The notes: generated from the sequence alone by a model not told the origin. A DNA stretch of 64,000 nucleotides from Cyprinodon diabolis (GCA_030533445.1 CM060064.1:40145787-40209786), one strand, 5' to 3'. Counted from the first letter of the stretch, positions 12,201 through 27,200 are shown. Numbers and translations: made by a program.

Positions 12201-15200
12201 CAGGTCATACATTGAAAAATTGTTTCTCTTAGACATTGGAGAGGTGCATTTAAATGTTATAGAGCTAAACATGTTAAATTGGTGACCTTTTATTATTATT
12301 GTCTTGTTGCTGCACTTATATTATCAGGGAAAACTAATCCTGAGTCAGTTAAAAGTCAGGGAATTCTGAAATTATGTAAGACTGTGGAAACCCTGTATAA
12401 AATAACCATGTATAATGATTCTCTAAAAAAGTCACATTATATTAATAGTATTATCTTGTATAAACATATCCTTGACTCTAAAATAAAAGTTATTCATTTC
12501 TGACATTGACTTCTGTCTTGTGATTTATCTTAAGTTTTTAACCTGCCAAGTTTTTTTTTATATTTTTAACATTACAATTTATATTTTTCAAAGCACAAAA
12601 CAGTTTAAAGAAAAGTTTAGTTTGAAAAGAATGTGCAGGAAGGATTGAAAAGCATGTTAACATGGTAATGTAGGCTTGAGTTCATTATCTGACGCAGGTA
12701 TATACACCCCAGCAACCTGTAAACTTAAAAAACACTGAATTACAAAAAACATTTAAAAAACCAACATGTTTCATTGATGTATATAGAAAAATGAATAATA
12801 GGAACTATATTTATCAAACATTATACTGGGCAAGTAAAAATTGTTTCTGGGCAAATAAAATGTGAAAGTCACTTTCCCAGAGGGCAAGTGGTAAAAATCC
12901 TTAACGTCAACCCCTGATGAGTAACATAAAAATCTAGCACTGGTTTAACGAAGCAAAGTTTTAAATATAATATAAATGGGAGGGATACCTACCATTTTGC
13001 TCTCAAACAACTCATGGTAAGTCCACAGTACCAGCAGGAAATGAAAGGTCACATAAACTTGAAAAGACAGTGGCCAGTTGGGATCATGGGGTACCTCCTT
13101 TCCAGTTACCTGACCAAACAGAAAATAAACAGGTTTAACCAAAGCTCTCTAAATATTTTTTCATGTCAAAATGTATCATGTATTTACATGTAAAAATACA
13201 AATGAGACTTGGACAACATTTATTGCCATTTTGTAAACACAGAGTGTAAACAAAGAGAAATTTTGTTTTGTAGAGCTCTAATGGCATTTTCATTTCTTAA
13301 AGTGCAGCAGATTGGTAGAAGATATGAAATAAGATATTTCAATATCAAATTACAGCATACATTTCTGCAAGGGTTTGATTTTTAATGTTCAACCTGAACA
13401 AACTGACTGACTGGTGGACAGAGGGTTGAACCAAGTATCCCAATTTGTTCTGAGAGTGTTCCTCACATACCTTTGCTTCAAAGTTATAATGTATATGGAT
13501 TAGGGCTCCCAGTATTTATTATATTGTTTATACTTCCATTGCTAAAATGAGTCCAGCATTGGGAAACACTTAAATTGAATTCCAGCCTTCTCCATGTTTC
13601 AACAGAAAGTGTGGGAATGTTGTTTTTAATCAGTCACAATTTCTATTCAAGTGTTGCATGACAACATGATGCTCTCAAGATCCAGTAAGCACATCCCTTA
13701 ATCTAAAAATATTAAATCAATGTGCATCAGTGTTTTTTCTATATTGGCTTGAAAAGAAATTCACACTGTATGCAGAAATAAAAACATTTACTTGTCATAA
13801 AACACCTGAAGCATTATTTTAGATGGTTTGATGGACTAATGTGAAGTTAGAGACTCTTAATGTATTAGACTGATGGGCTGAGCATCTAGAGAAATGTTCT
13901 TTTCACTTTTTGGGTTGACTATTGTCAAAAGATTAAGCTTTTTTCTCTGGTATCTACTCTGTTTGGCTCTACTCATTATTTAGGGTTTTCCACTTAGTTC
14001 CAATTCCTTTATTATTTCTAACCATTCAAGGATCCAAGTGAGCCAATATGAGCTTAAAATGCATCTTCGAAATACCACTGGTCATGGATTGCCTCGGTGA
14101 TAGTGTGCACTTGAGCCAAGTGCACTGGTCCACTGTCACTACAAGCATGCTTGGTGCAAGGGATTGGTGTCTAGTCAATGAGTCGATGCAATCAGCTGTT
14201 TTTCCTTAGAGAGAAAACTTTGAACTATTCTCTCAGTAAAATAACTTGAGATGACATATGTATGGAATTGGCACTCCTAAAATAAACTAAATTGAATTGG
14301 TATAAATCAGCCCTTTTCTTACAATACAGTATTGTATGGTTTTGTTGAAACGACGATACAATGTCCCCCAAAATCACAGAGTTTGTCCCAATGCAGCTTT
14401 CGTTCAATTCTATTTCACACAAAAAAGAACAAACCAAATAACAATATATAACTAATAAATCACCTCTTTATATCCTGGCATGCTAATGCCTGACCTAGTG
14501 CCATGGTTTTCAAAGTGGGTAACCCACCTGTTACAGGATGAACAATTTACCCCTCAAATAAAGCATCTTGCCAGACAACTGTGCACATAGTGATCAAACA
14601 TATCACTCTGTTATATCCTACGTTAGATGTGTAACTTATCAGAGGTTAGTTATAAAAGGGTATTATACACTCAATAAAAATATAAACGCAAGAATTTTGG
14701 TTTTACTCCCATTTTTTTTTTAGATCAAGTCAAAGATCTAAAACTTTTCCACATACACAATATCACCATTTCCCTCAAATATTGTTCACAAACCAATCTA
14801 AATCTGTGATAGAGAGCAGTTCTCCTTTGCTAGGATAATCCATCCCACCTCACAGGTATGTCATATGTGCAGTATTTAAATGTAACTCGATAGGCTCTAA
14901 GACACAAGTACAGGCTTAAAATGTCAATAGCAGTTAATTTCATAATACTGGATCTAAATGTGGGAGAACAGCTGCATGTAATCACCAGAGAAGCCCTACT
15001 TCTGTGCCATTTGTGCATAAGGACACAAAAGAATATGCATGATGGAGAAGGGAACATACAGAATCTGCCTACATTTAGTTATTACAGCTGAAAATCTTCT
15101 GCATTGGAACATTTATGAAAACAGTTTCGCCTTTTAGCAAAAAAAAAATGTTTAGGCTAATTTTGTAGGAAACAGTGAATTAAAATAGAAAAAGTTTTAA

Positions 15201-18200
15201 ATATGACCTTAAATAATGAGCAAATCGTGTGTTGTGCTATGGAATTTATTGGCAGTAGATGCCGAAGATCAAGGGTCATGTTAGTTCAACTTTAATAATT
15301 CAATCTATGTAAATAAAGGCCAAAGGGTTTATAATGAAACTGCAAAGAATACAAAAAGGCAGTCATGTGATCTGGGATTTTGGTGTGATCTTGAAGTACC
15401 GAACTTTTACATGTGGGTTCTCCCTACATCCCATCCCAGCTGTGTAGGTATTCCAGTCCTCTGCTCTGTTTATTCTCAACAACAAAACATGCAGGCAAAC
15501 TTCATCTACTCATTCTCCTCTCTTACCTTTTTTTTGCCCCATCAGCAAAAATCACATACAGAAAGCCAACATATTTAACTGAAATTTCAACATTTCCCAA
15601 GTGCAGAAACTCTTTAATGGCTTTAAATGGATCGTTTGGATGAAAAGTCAGTGACGTTTTCTTTTTTTTTCCTTGTTCTCTTGTGCGGATAAATGTGTGA
15701 CACCAAAGGCGTTATTTCAAAGCTAACCACTGAAGCATTCAACTGGAACCTTGATTTTTTTTTCTGCACCGACACACACACATTCACAGTTTACTGCATG
15801 TGGTTTTAGTCCTGCAAACTCTGTTTAAAGACGTTATTGTGACGCCTTCATAGAGGCTCTGCAGCTTTTATTTCATGTGGCAGTTTCTTGTAAAACTTGT
15901 AAAATATATGAATCCTTCAAGAAGGAATGTTCTGAGTCATCCAGGCCTGTGTTTTGTGTGTGTCAAAATGATTGGTAATGAAGCCTGAGGGCTTTTTATA
16001 TATATTTTTTCGTGATGTGGTCAAGAATGTTGCAAACCTTGGGATTGTCGACGTGGTCACCAAGACGAGGTTTACCAGGTTTCCAGCTCGGGCCTTTGAT
16101 GAAAGTTGACACTTTGTTGCTGAGTGCTTTGTAAAATTTGGATTTCTTCCACAAATATACATAGTAGTGTAACTGAAAGAAAAGAGAAACACAAGTCAGA
16201 CCTCAGGTACAACAAAACATTTACCTTAAATGCAACCAAGCAAAAGACTGGAATAATTAATCTTGTACTGCAGCTTTTCGGATGTCATTAGGCAGAACAT
16301 TGCTCATGCCGGGCTCTGCCAACGATGCAGCCTACAACACTAACATTCACCTGGCATTTTATTTTATTGGCCTCTTTCACCTCAGCTGGGCAGTTTGTTT
16401 GAACTAGAGCAATAATGTTATAGTTACAAAAAAGGACCTGAAGCCAGCAAAGACTGAGCTAAAACTTCATTTATAGAAGGAGCTCATTTTAAGATGTGCT
16501 GCTTGACAGACGCATGACTGACTGTAGCCACAGAAACAAGAGAGGACTAACCTGAACATGGAGGATTTCAAACGTCTTGATGGGAAACACCAGGCCATAT
16601 ATGACTTTATCCGATTCTGCAGCAAAGGTACCTGAGAAACACAAGCAGAGCAAGTGAAATTCTCAGAAAGTCTTTGGTCTAAAGCACTGAAGTACACTAG
16701 ATATCTTTCCCAAACCCTTTTCTTTTATATTTATTTCCCTATCATCATTCAGGTAATAGATGATACATTTATGATTAGCAATAATAGTGTTGTCAGGTTG
16801 TGTGGTTGTTTGAAGAGGACACAAATGCAGAGACAAAAGCTTAGGTGGATTCTTCTGGATTTAGATTGGTTCAAAGAAGATAAAGTCCACAAACAAAATA
16901 CAGATAACCAAAATCCAAGAGACTGCAGGGAAAACACACATGAGGGGTAAAGAAATGACGAAGAGCAAGCAAACAGTAACTGAAGAGGAGGAGTATAAAT
17001 GGGAGACTGAACAAAGACTATGTTAATCAGCAGATCAACAGAGGGTAAACAAGAAATACATAAGAACTCAAATACAACTAAAACAACTAGAATAACACAA
17101 AATGGAAATAAAACTAATGAAAACTCAAATAGAAAACTGAAACAGAACCAAAACCCTGACCACCGTAACCATGTGACTGGTGTGAGGCTGAGGTAGTACA
17201 CTCATAATCAGAAGTAAAAGCTCACTCATCAGAACTGACTTAGAGGCTGTAATAACACTTTTTAGTCACATGTAAAGTATTGCTTCGAGCTAATATGGGT
17301 AAAATTGATAACAAAAAAGTAATATGTAGGTTCAGAATATCAAAGTTCAACGTAAAATAGAAAAATAATAATATGTCTTACCAAACAATCGATCCCAAAC
17401 TATAAGAATTCCCCCATAGTTTTTGTCAATGCAATACAGGTTCCTTCCTGTTGAAGACACACTTGATGAGGTTAATGTTTTAAGGAGCATTAAGCATTTT
17501 ATCCAGCAATCATCAATCTTCCAGACTTTATGACATGCTGGTCGTAGCTTGTAATAATGTTTGACTCACCATGATGAACTCTGTGATGTTTAGGGGTGTT
17601 GAAGACCCATTCTAAAGGCCCAAGGTCTCGGATTAACTACAGAAATATAAAGAAGATTTCAGACTTAGGATTGCTAGACTTTTTGTGTATAAATTAGGCA
17701 TGTCCCAACCAGATTATCATATATTGGTCCAATATTAGCCAAAGAACTAATATAGGATTTTATATCTCAGCATCCAAAATCTCTGATATCTCATGCTTAT
17801 AGAAACACTCTGCTTCTGTTAAAAGGTTATGCAACTTGTCTCTTAATTTTAGATGGGTCAGTTGTTTTCATACCTATTGCTATAGACTTGTATTTCCTTA
17901 TTTAGGAATATGACTTGATCAAGCTTTTTCTATCATTCTGCGCCATAAAATAACTAATAAAAGTTGGTGCAATTTATTTTCATATCAATGGAAGTTTCTT
18001 TCTGTTAAAAGGGAGTTTTTCCTCTCCACTGTCGCTACAAGCATGCTTAGTGTGAGGGATTGCCTTCGAGTCAATGATTTGATGCAATCAACTGGTTTCC
18101 CTTTGATAGAAAACTGAATTGAATCAAATTAGCATTGTCAAAAAAAACAAAATATATATATATATAAAAAGACAAATCCTTTAAGCTTGTACTCCAAGAT

Positions 18201-21200
18201 AAGATTTTTGTCCTCACTCAACAAAAATTCTTATTAGTAAATTCTTTCAACTGTATGAAAATATTGTTGGTATCGGTTAAAGTCAAACACATCCATGCAC
18301 TGCCCATCTTAGCACTTTTCACTGCAGAATAAATTCTAAAACCTGCATTATAATAGTATTTCTTTCATAATATTAAACTCAATCAGTCACTTTAGGGTGC
18401 AGCAGCCACGCAGAGCTTATTTTTCCCAGTTCATATTTCTCACTTGGACTAAGCTTGCATGATCTGATCTTTCAGTCTAGATTCATCTTTGGGCTAAACA
18501 AAATATCTCAATGATTCATTATTTCTATGTAATGACTGGGATCTGGCAGCCAAACATGAGGAGTTTTATCTTCAATGAAGGAGGACCACTTTACTTCAGC
18601 TCTGGAGGTACAGCCAATAGCGTGCTTGTAAATTTACATGACATCAAGAAAAAAAAAGGTATAAATTACAACCTGTGAGAAAATCGTGACTATTATGACC
18701 ATTTCAACTAATAGAGCACTAAAACACGGAGAGCTTTCCAAATCCTCCTGTTCCCTGTAATGGTCCTGGGGATTGTAAAAGTGATATTCCCAGTCACTTT
18801 AAAGGCAGACAGAGCGGTTGTGCTTCTGTTTGGAATCTTTCATAAAATCTCATTATTTTTTATTGAACACAGGTTCTACACTGGAGTGCAGAGAAGAAAA
18901 AGCCGAACTTAACCGACAAATTGGAGCTGGCACACGAAGAGAGACGACTTTAAAGCCATTTCAGTTAAATATTAAGTCTGCTTAGCAACAGGAAATAGAT
19001 GGGTTCATTCACTTAATGCCAGTGCTAATCTGTTCTCTAAGTAAATGCAAATTTTTTTCCAATATATGACTCCCACATGTTAAAAACCATACTGTGTAGA
19101 CAAGACCACTCCAATAAACAGAATAAAAATGCGTTTTTTAACCATTTTCCAGACTAATTAAAGGACCTGCCCATTATGGGACAGTTTGACGTGTTTCCCA
19201 AATAGCCCTAAGATATAATTCATCAGGATGACATTAGTACACTTTCCTGTCCAAAACACAAAATCAGCTGGATTGCAGAAAAAATGGAAAGTGTTTTTTT
19301 GTTTTTTTCCCCACTCTCTATCCTTCAACCACCCTACTGATAATCATTGTACCACACTGCATCATGATCATTGCAGGATTCCTGATAAATCCCTGGAGAA
19401 TGCATCTATATATATTAGAAGGTTTTGACACCTGCACCAATTAATTTTAGCCTAAAGAGCGAACACCATGAGTTCATCAGGTCGTCAAAAGATGCAGGTG
19501 AAGTAATTTTATATGCAGAGTCCAACTAAAGGAATATCTTTTAGTTATTAAAGGAATATCTTTTAGTTATTATACTTTTCTCCTGTGGAACCAACTACCA
19601 GTTTTATTATTTGAGGCAGACACCCTGTCTACTTTTAAGGATAGGCTAAAAACTTTCTTTTGATAAAGCTTATAGTTAGAGTGGCTCAGATTATCCGGAG
19701 CTATCTCTACAGTTATGCTGCTAAAGGCTTAGATTGGTGGAGGACATAGGGACCCTTTCTCATCATTCTGCTTTATTCTATCTTTTCTATCTCTATTCTC
19801 CCACTATGCAGATTTTATTAGTTCAATCAAAAGTTATTCTCTCTCTACTTTTTCTTATAGTAGCTTCATCTGGTCTGGTCCTCTTTGGCTGTGACACCAT
19901 CCTATAGAGAAATATCTGTTTCCTGGATGGGGTCGCCTATGAAGCTCGCTGACAGTTGCCTTTTGTATCTTTGCTTTGTTCTGTATGTCTGCTTCTGTCT
20001 CCTTGAACCCCAGTGGGCCTCAGCAGATGGACGCTCACACTGAGTAATGCTCGAAGGTATCTTTCTGTTAAAAGGGAGCTTTTCTCTCAATTGTTGCTAC
20101 AAGCATGCTTAGTGTGAGGGATTGCCTTCGAGTCCATGAGTCGATGCAATCAACTGGTTTTCGTTAGATAGAAAACTTTGAATCAATTTTAACTGTATGA
20201 TCTGGTTGAATTGTCTGTCTAAAGTGCCTTTAGATGACATGTGTTGCCAATTGGCGCTATATAAATAAATTGAACTGAATTGAAATTGAATAACAGTTAC
20301 CTCAGTGTGGATCCAGAACTGGTAAAGAAGGTTTAACTGTATGTGAACAGCGAAGACAGACGGAGGAACAGCTAGAGCCATAGGAAGGTAGAAGATCTGA
20401 AGAGGGCAAAAGAGAGAAACAAGATAGTCTGAATCAAACTATCATGACTGATATTAATGTTATGAAACACATTTGTTTTTATATCATTCATCAGCTTTAA
20501 ACTGAAAAGTTAAGTATTTGACTTCAGGAGGTGATCAGATAGAAATCAGCATCCTAATAATTTTTACAGTTTCTGATCCCTTTACCAAATTTGTTTCTTC
20601 TGTGTTTCCTCTTTGTTTGTGTCTTTGCAAAGAAATTCAAACATTTTAAGGAAAATATATGGCGGCTTTTTATGTGATTGTGTACTTGTTCTTACAGTAT
20701 TCAGTACATGTACAGGATGGACTGGAGGAGCATACCCAAAAATTTGCAGTGTAATACATGAAGGTAGTAGGTATCTAGACATCACTTATTGCAGACTCGC
20801 GGAGTATTGTGAAGTATTTTTTTTTCATAATAATGGAGAAACGTGTCATCTTGTGCTACAGTTTGACCCATTAATTTATTTCACAATGCTCAGAAGAAAG
20901 GAGAAATTGATTTTCTTATTAATCATTTAATAACTCCTAACTAAATTATTGGAATTGCAGAGGATAAAAAAGTTTCTTACCCAAGAGGTAAACTGCTGGG
21001 TGAGCGACTGTCTGAGTGCGGTGGTCAGGTTATAGTACTCCGAACTGTGGTGAACCTGGTGAGCAGCCCAAAGGATGGCCACCTCTAAAAAAATGAGAAT
21101 CACACACAGAAAACATTGAAAGGTAACACATAAATGGGTTTATCAGTTCATTCACACTAAGAAGTGTTAAAGGGAGGAGAGCAGCAAAGTAAGTTTTATA

Positions 21201-24200
21201 TGAAACCCCTAAAAGTGATTTATCCCAACAGCCCTACTCCTTCCCTAGTTGAGTAACTGAATACCTCCGGCCTCAGAAGGAGTCATTTTAAAAACACTCC
21301 TGGCCAGCTGTGCTGAAACGCTGAAGGTTGAGACTGACTGCCGATTGAGGGGCTGGTGGAGGGGTTTGAGCTATTATGACTACACGGCTATTTGGCTACA
21401 GTTGGTAAGCGTCCAGCTTGATGTCCCAGTGCTCCAGTTTGCATTCCTCTGCTGTGTTGTGATACTTGCTGCATTAATATATCGGTGTTACACTTCATTT
21501 TAACATTGAACGGGAACATGCTTGTTAACTTTCACTGGATCCTCAAGCCGTTTCCGGACCACCCCGTCTAGCCTGTGCTTTTTGGCACCTTCAATCCCAC
21601 TTCTGTTTCTGCTGCTGTCTAAGAGAGAGCCATAACTTTCAACTTATAAACCATAATGCCAAACTTTAACTTTCAGAAATATTTCAATACTTGAGAATAA
21701 AGTAAATATTTCAGATTTAAGCTTTGAGCAGCAATTCCACCATTAAAGTCTAGATTACCAGAAAAGTTACACCCAGTAAATAAATGATGTATTTGTATAC
21801 AGGCGGTAGAAATACCGACTGGTCCACCTATGAACCACTGGGAGCTGAACCCACCGAGGACAATGGAGATAACATTGAAGATCTGGAGAACAGTTAGAAC
21901 TACAGAGGTCATGGTGCTCCTTCCCCTACCTGCACAGGTCTAGGACTAGAAAAAGGACAATACTTTTGGTTCTTGGCTGCTTTTTGTGTGACATTTAGAG
22001 TCAGATAAGAGTAAGAATCTCAACGGCAAAAATGACCAGACAATAACAAGGGGACACGTTACAGCTAGAATTATTATCTCCTCTGCTACTAACAAATAAA
22101 TGTTTGTGCGCCATAACAACCTCTGTTTCATCCGCGTTAGAATAAAGGAAACATAAAAATGGGCTGAACACATAAACCCATACATACTTCTCTTTTTCTA
22201 ATTTTATCTCTACCACCATCTTTACATGCCATGTTTTCTTTTAGTTATTGATAAAAATGAAAAGAAATGTCTTGTTTTTCCACAGAAAATTGGCCAATTA
22301 AGTTTATCCTGAATCTGTCTAACTTTTCCCACTGCCTGAATGTACATGTTAGGTTGAAACTACTTTTTTTTTTTCCAGGACAGCTCGGAGAGTACTTCAT
22401 CAGTACATAATGCCAGGCACATCATGATGTAGTGTATGTAGTCAGCCACTCACTGTGTGACATAGACACAGTAAGCAAAGTCACATGAGAAGTAATTTAG
22501 CCCCACAATCAGCCAAGACCTGACTTATAATGTTTGTGGTGAAATAGTGACAAGTAGTGGAAATACAACAACCTCGGGTTAAACCACAACACAAAATATC
22601 TGGTGTTCATAATGAAGTGGACAGGAGAGGAAAGCACTACTTGGGGTGATGCTGTTGCAAGGGCAAGACAGTGGTCTCTTCATGGTGCTTACCTTGCCTC
22701 AGGCAGGTACAGATGGAGAAAATGTGGAGCTTTAGACAGAAATTAGTACAGTTACTGTGTCCTTGCTTTGCAAAAAAAATATAATTTAAAGTGGATTATA
22801 TGGATTAGGCACCATTAATATCAGTGATAAACATGCTATGGTAAAATTTGAAAACCCTAGTTAAAATAGTTAAAGAATAATGTTTTATGAAAGTTATTTA
22901 CACTCAGTCCAATGTTCTCAGACAGTGTAATTTATACTTCAAAAGGTAAGCTTTGTATTTTGTTCAGTAAATGTGGCCAATGCGGTTAATGGTAGTTTCA
23001 ATTAGAGACACTCAGTAATATAAGACCATTAGATTTTTGGGGAAATTGATCAGAGACATTCTGTGTATTTGCATACCTAACTGTAATACACTCAGAACTT
23101 AGGACCCAATATTCAAGGCGAGACAGACAGTTGGATGATTCAATGCGTTTGTTGAAATCAGGACGTGTAATGTGGATTTGCAGCGGCTGCGGAGGGAGGC
23201 GGCGCACTGCCCATCAGTGGCAACTCTTGTTAGAGAGAAACAGGTAAGTGACAATGATAATCTGAAAGAAGATGATTATCCATGTGAGTCAAATAGCTGG
23301 TTTAACAGTTCAGTCCATCTCCTTAGAGTGAGGTATGATCCAGCCGATGGACTGCCAACGAGATGTGGCGGCAGAGTAAACCAGATAATGCCACCCCAGT
23401 AAACCAGCATGAATCTGAGCCAGGTCAGGAAAACAGCTCGGAACAGGTAGGCTCAGAGATCCAGGATCCGTAGCCCGGACAGGGGTTCCGATCAGAACAG
23501 GAACAGGCAGGTCTGGGGTTCCAGGAGTCCAACAGAGAGTTTAGGCAGACCATTCAGATGGAAACAGGCAAGCTCAGTAGTTGAGAGGCAGAACAAGGTG
23601 GGATATTAGGAAAACTACTGTATGTTAAAATTCAACATGATTAGGAACTCTACGAATATCTAAAAAACCTCTCTCACCATTGGTCTCCGAGCATGAACTA
23701 GGGTCTCAGCAATGATCCAGAACTCAAAGTAAAACTCAAAACACATCAGTAATCTCAGCAACGATGATCTGGTCCCTATAGCTGGTAATGAGCCGTATAT
23801 AAAGCAGCAGGAGCAGGTGGATAAGATGAGTGATCATTTGTAATAGGGCAGAGTAGGCAGGTGAGTCAAATGAGCAATTAGGTCAGATATCAGAGTCATG
23901 ATCATGACACTAATGGTGTCATGATACATGTGAACCTCATCTGTGGGTGTACCCAGGTTTGTGGATTTTCGTGCATGTCGCCACCATGTATAACCTTACA
24001 GCTACAGTATTTACCGACATTTGGCATAGAAAAGAAAAAGGATATTTTAATACACAGGAGTATTGAGGCATTTTAGTTGGTACCATAAAAGAAGTTAAGT
24101 TTGGTACCCTGTCCTAAACTCAGATACATTCAATACATGGTATAATGAATATTATTGGATAAGCCAGTGGTTCCCAGAGTGGGAGGCACAACACGTAGGG

Positions 24201-27200
24201 TGGACTCAGTGTATTTGCAGAATATATATATTGATGGAAACGTTAAATTCTCTTGTGAAGCAAACTGAACAGTTTAACCTAAAATAATTTCATTCTAAAA
24301 TAGGTTGTTTTATGAATTTTTATGATTGGTCAGAGGGGGAAACTACAACTTTCTTTTAAATCAAAGGGGGTACCCAAGGGAAAATTTTAGGAACCACTGG
24401 GTCAAATAGGGAGAACTAAATATGTCTAATTGTCTGAATCTACGAGAAATACATCAAACCGAAGGGTTAAAAGCTACTACCACATTTCTGTATAAAAGGT
24501 TAAAAAGAAATCCGTAAGCAAGCAATAGAAATTAATTATTTAATTAGCTTTAATCTTAATTGCCAGGTTGACAAGAAAATTAGCTAGATAACTTTCTTAA
24601 TCCAGATTGGGCCAATTATATTGACTAATTACTAAACCAAATTTAACTTGCCTAGGTCAAGGCATTGATTTAACAAGATCAGAACCACAGAGTATTTTTT
24701 TTTAAGTTTTTGTTTTACACAGCAATACATTGGACCCCGAGTTTCCTTTGTAATCGTCATTTATCCTAAAATTGTATTTTGCTTAGGAACAGCAACAGCT
24801 TCTGCAATCTAAATGCAATAAAAAATACATACAATAATTACCACATAACAAAAGAAATAAGCTTTCCCAACAATGCATTACTCTTAGACCAAGATATAAG
24901 AGCCAAATCCTGAATGCATCCTTTCCCTCTGACATAAAACCCTGTGTGGTGGGTATGCAACACCTGAAAAAACACACAGCTGAACACTGAAGGTGAGTGT
25001 TTTGAAAGCAGAGACGTGGCACAATCTGCCTGTTCCTGGTTTAATAAATGAAGCTGTTTTAACTCCTCAAGTGTTTGGGACACCTCAAGTGAAAGCTACG
25101 GCTCCCGAACATTACTTCACACCTATCTTATTTAAATAATAGAACTTGAGTTTAGAAGGTGTGACTGGATAAAAGTCTCAAAAACACATTAAAGGTATAA
25201 CAAATAATTGACTTTCTCTTCTTTGGATTTTTTTGTGTGTGGACATTTTAACACAGAAATATATTTCATGACCCAGAGCAGGAATGTGGTAGAGCAAGAG
25301 GGAAGAAAACTGACTGGATCAACAGGAGCCAAGAACAAAAATTATGATTTTTCTTCCGTTCTGAACTTTGGGGGATTCAACGATGAATAGTCCCTCTACG
25401 GGACATACTGGGAGGATAATCCAGCCTTTGTTTAATTCCAGCAGCCTACGGCATTCACCATTTTTCACTTCACAGGAGTCATGCTTGGCAGGGTCTAGGA
25501 CTTAGGGTGGCTAAGATTGATGCTTGTTGTCGTTGACAGGAAGCTGGAACTGCTAAGCTTCACTGCAGGCCCTGGTCCTCCTCTGAGGAAGCGGCGGGAC
25601 ACTGCATAGTTTGGCTGGGCTTATTCAGAAGGGAAGTCCTGTTAATGATGAGAACCAATGCGATAGAGCCAAAACTCCCAGCTACAGCAAAGAGCTATAT
25701 AAGACAGGTCTCTAGTGATATCTAACTCAGAGCTTCTCAAGAATAACAGGGATGATTGGATGCTAACCAGGTGAAGAACATTCGTTGGATCATAAATAGC
25801 ACCCATGTACATGAAAAACTCATATTCTAAACTGACCTTTGTCAGACAGTCTGAAGAAAAAATTTTCGGGTAAATATACACAGTAGTGCACTAAAAAATC
25901 TATTTGCTCACATATCCAAATGATTGAATTAAGGCTTTATCTCTACTTATATAAATTGCTGAATCAATGTAGGACTGGCTGTCATGTTGGTAATAAAACC
26001 ATTATGTATGATGATGTATGCCCATGATCTTGTGGTCATATAGTGCTGGCCTGCAGCAACTGTTAGGGATTTGCTCACAAAACAGATTGGATTTTAACAT
26101 TAAATGCAAAAAAAAACAAAAAAACAGTAAAATCATGATTGTCAGAAGCAAAGAGGATGTTATAATTATGTTTTCCTCACTTTATTCTTTCTGGCCACAT
26201 TATCAAATCAGTGACTAGGTGATATTTGGGACATTATATAACTGATAAACCTGTCTGATAAAAGAGACATTTACAGGCAGTGTTGTGTGCAAAATGTACA
26301 TACTAACATGCTTATTCTGAGGTTCTTTTTGTGCTACATGTAGGTAGCGGCGAAAATTGCACTTTTAAAGCAAATTGTACTCAAAATATCCTGGCTACTT
26401 GTGGAGGCATTATAGAAAATGGCAGCATGCATAAACTACTGGCAGCTTACAATAGTGGCAGGAGGAGGCTGCTCAAGGAGCAACAATTGAATAGTGCAAG
26501 TGTGATATTTGTTAATGTCAACGTACCAACTTGTGCTACTGAAGTTGGAAATATTATATACAGGTGTATAAGTAGGACAACAATCCTCTGCTAACAGTAT
26601 TATTTATACCCTGACCAGAGGTGGATAATCTGGTCCACAAATTAAAAACCCTGTCTAATTTCCCTTCATCCTTTTCACTTAAAGAAGTGATTAGCCCCCA
26701 GTCTGTGTTGTTGAGCTGGAAATGCAAATGGTTGGAACTGATGACCGTATCGTCTTTTTATTTTCCAGAATTGAATTATCCACCACTGACCGTGGCACAC
26801 CCTGCAAAAAGCTTAGTTAGGTTCTCTTTTAATCTATGAAATCACTGGTGCCTTTATTAATATGGATTAATATCCTACTTTTAGAGTGTTTTTTAATTGT
26901 TCTTTTTGCTAAGTATAAATCAGACTGAATGAAGTTTTTGATTTATTAAATAGATATTGTTGCACTGTTGTGATGTTCTCCACTTTCTTAGTTTTAGTGA
27001 GGACATGCGCAGCAGTATTTTGGATCAACTGCAACAACCATGCAGAAGGAACCTGTGACGGGAATCGAATCCTGAGCGTTCTTACTGCAAGGCAAATTTT
27101 AGGCAGACCTGTGAAGACATTGTTAGTTTCTGAAAGTCAACATTTAGATCACAGAGATCCACAGATTTTTTAATCATGGTATTAATAGTGGAAACCACCA

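Larger units (their letters stand above)
7774..12992 (-). other. agmo: agmo intron 10
   Basis: The intron is 5,219 bp. It contains two fish dispersed repeats (9455-9665, 9718-9990) and a hAT5-like element (11725-12916). 7780-9450 and 10000-11720 show no coding signal; 11040-11240 is a less AT-rich patch that could be conserved non-coding sequence. Confidence 0.8.
13110..16037 (-). other. agmo: agmo intron 9
   Basis: The intron is 2,928 bp. It holds an L2-type LINE tail (14120-14300) and the left part of a Tc1/mariner-like element (14668-14870). 13120-14110 and 14880-16030 show no coding signal. Confidence 0.8.
16173..17569 (-). other. agmo: agmo introns 8, 7 and 6 (with exons 8 and 7 between)
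   Basis: Intron 8 (16173-16551), intron 7 (16632-17381) and intron 6 (17448-17569) are short. Intron 7 contains a purine-rich block 16795-17165 flanked by TGTCAGGTTG and CCCTGACCA, which looks like a degraded element with short inverted ends. Nothing else was recognised. Confidence 0.75.
17637..20300 (-). other. agmo: agmo intron 5
   Basis: The intron is 2,664 bp with two plus-strand L2-type LINE tails (17985-18140 and 19572-20290) and a perfect 22-bp tandem duplication at 19528-19571. 18150-19520 has no coding signal. Confidence 0.85.

Noticed and set aside
16749..17201. 150-codon minus-strand frame
   Set aside because: It lies over a purine-rich repeat-like block, overlaps no conserved protein, and its Phe/Leu/Ser-rich content reflects A-rich DNA on the other strand.
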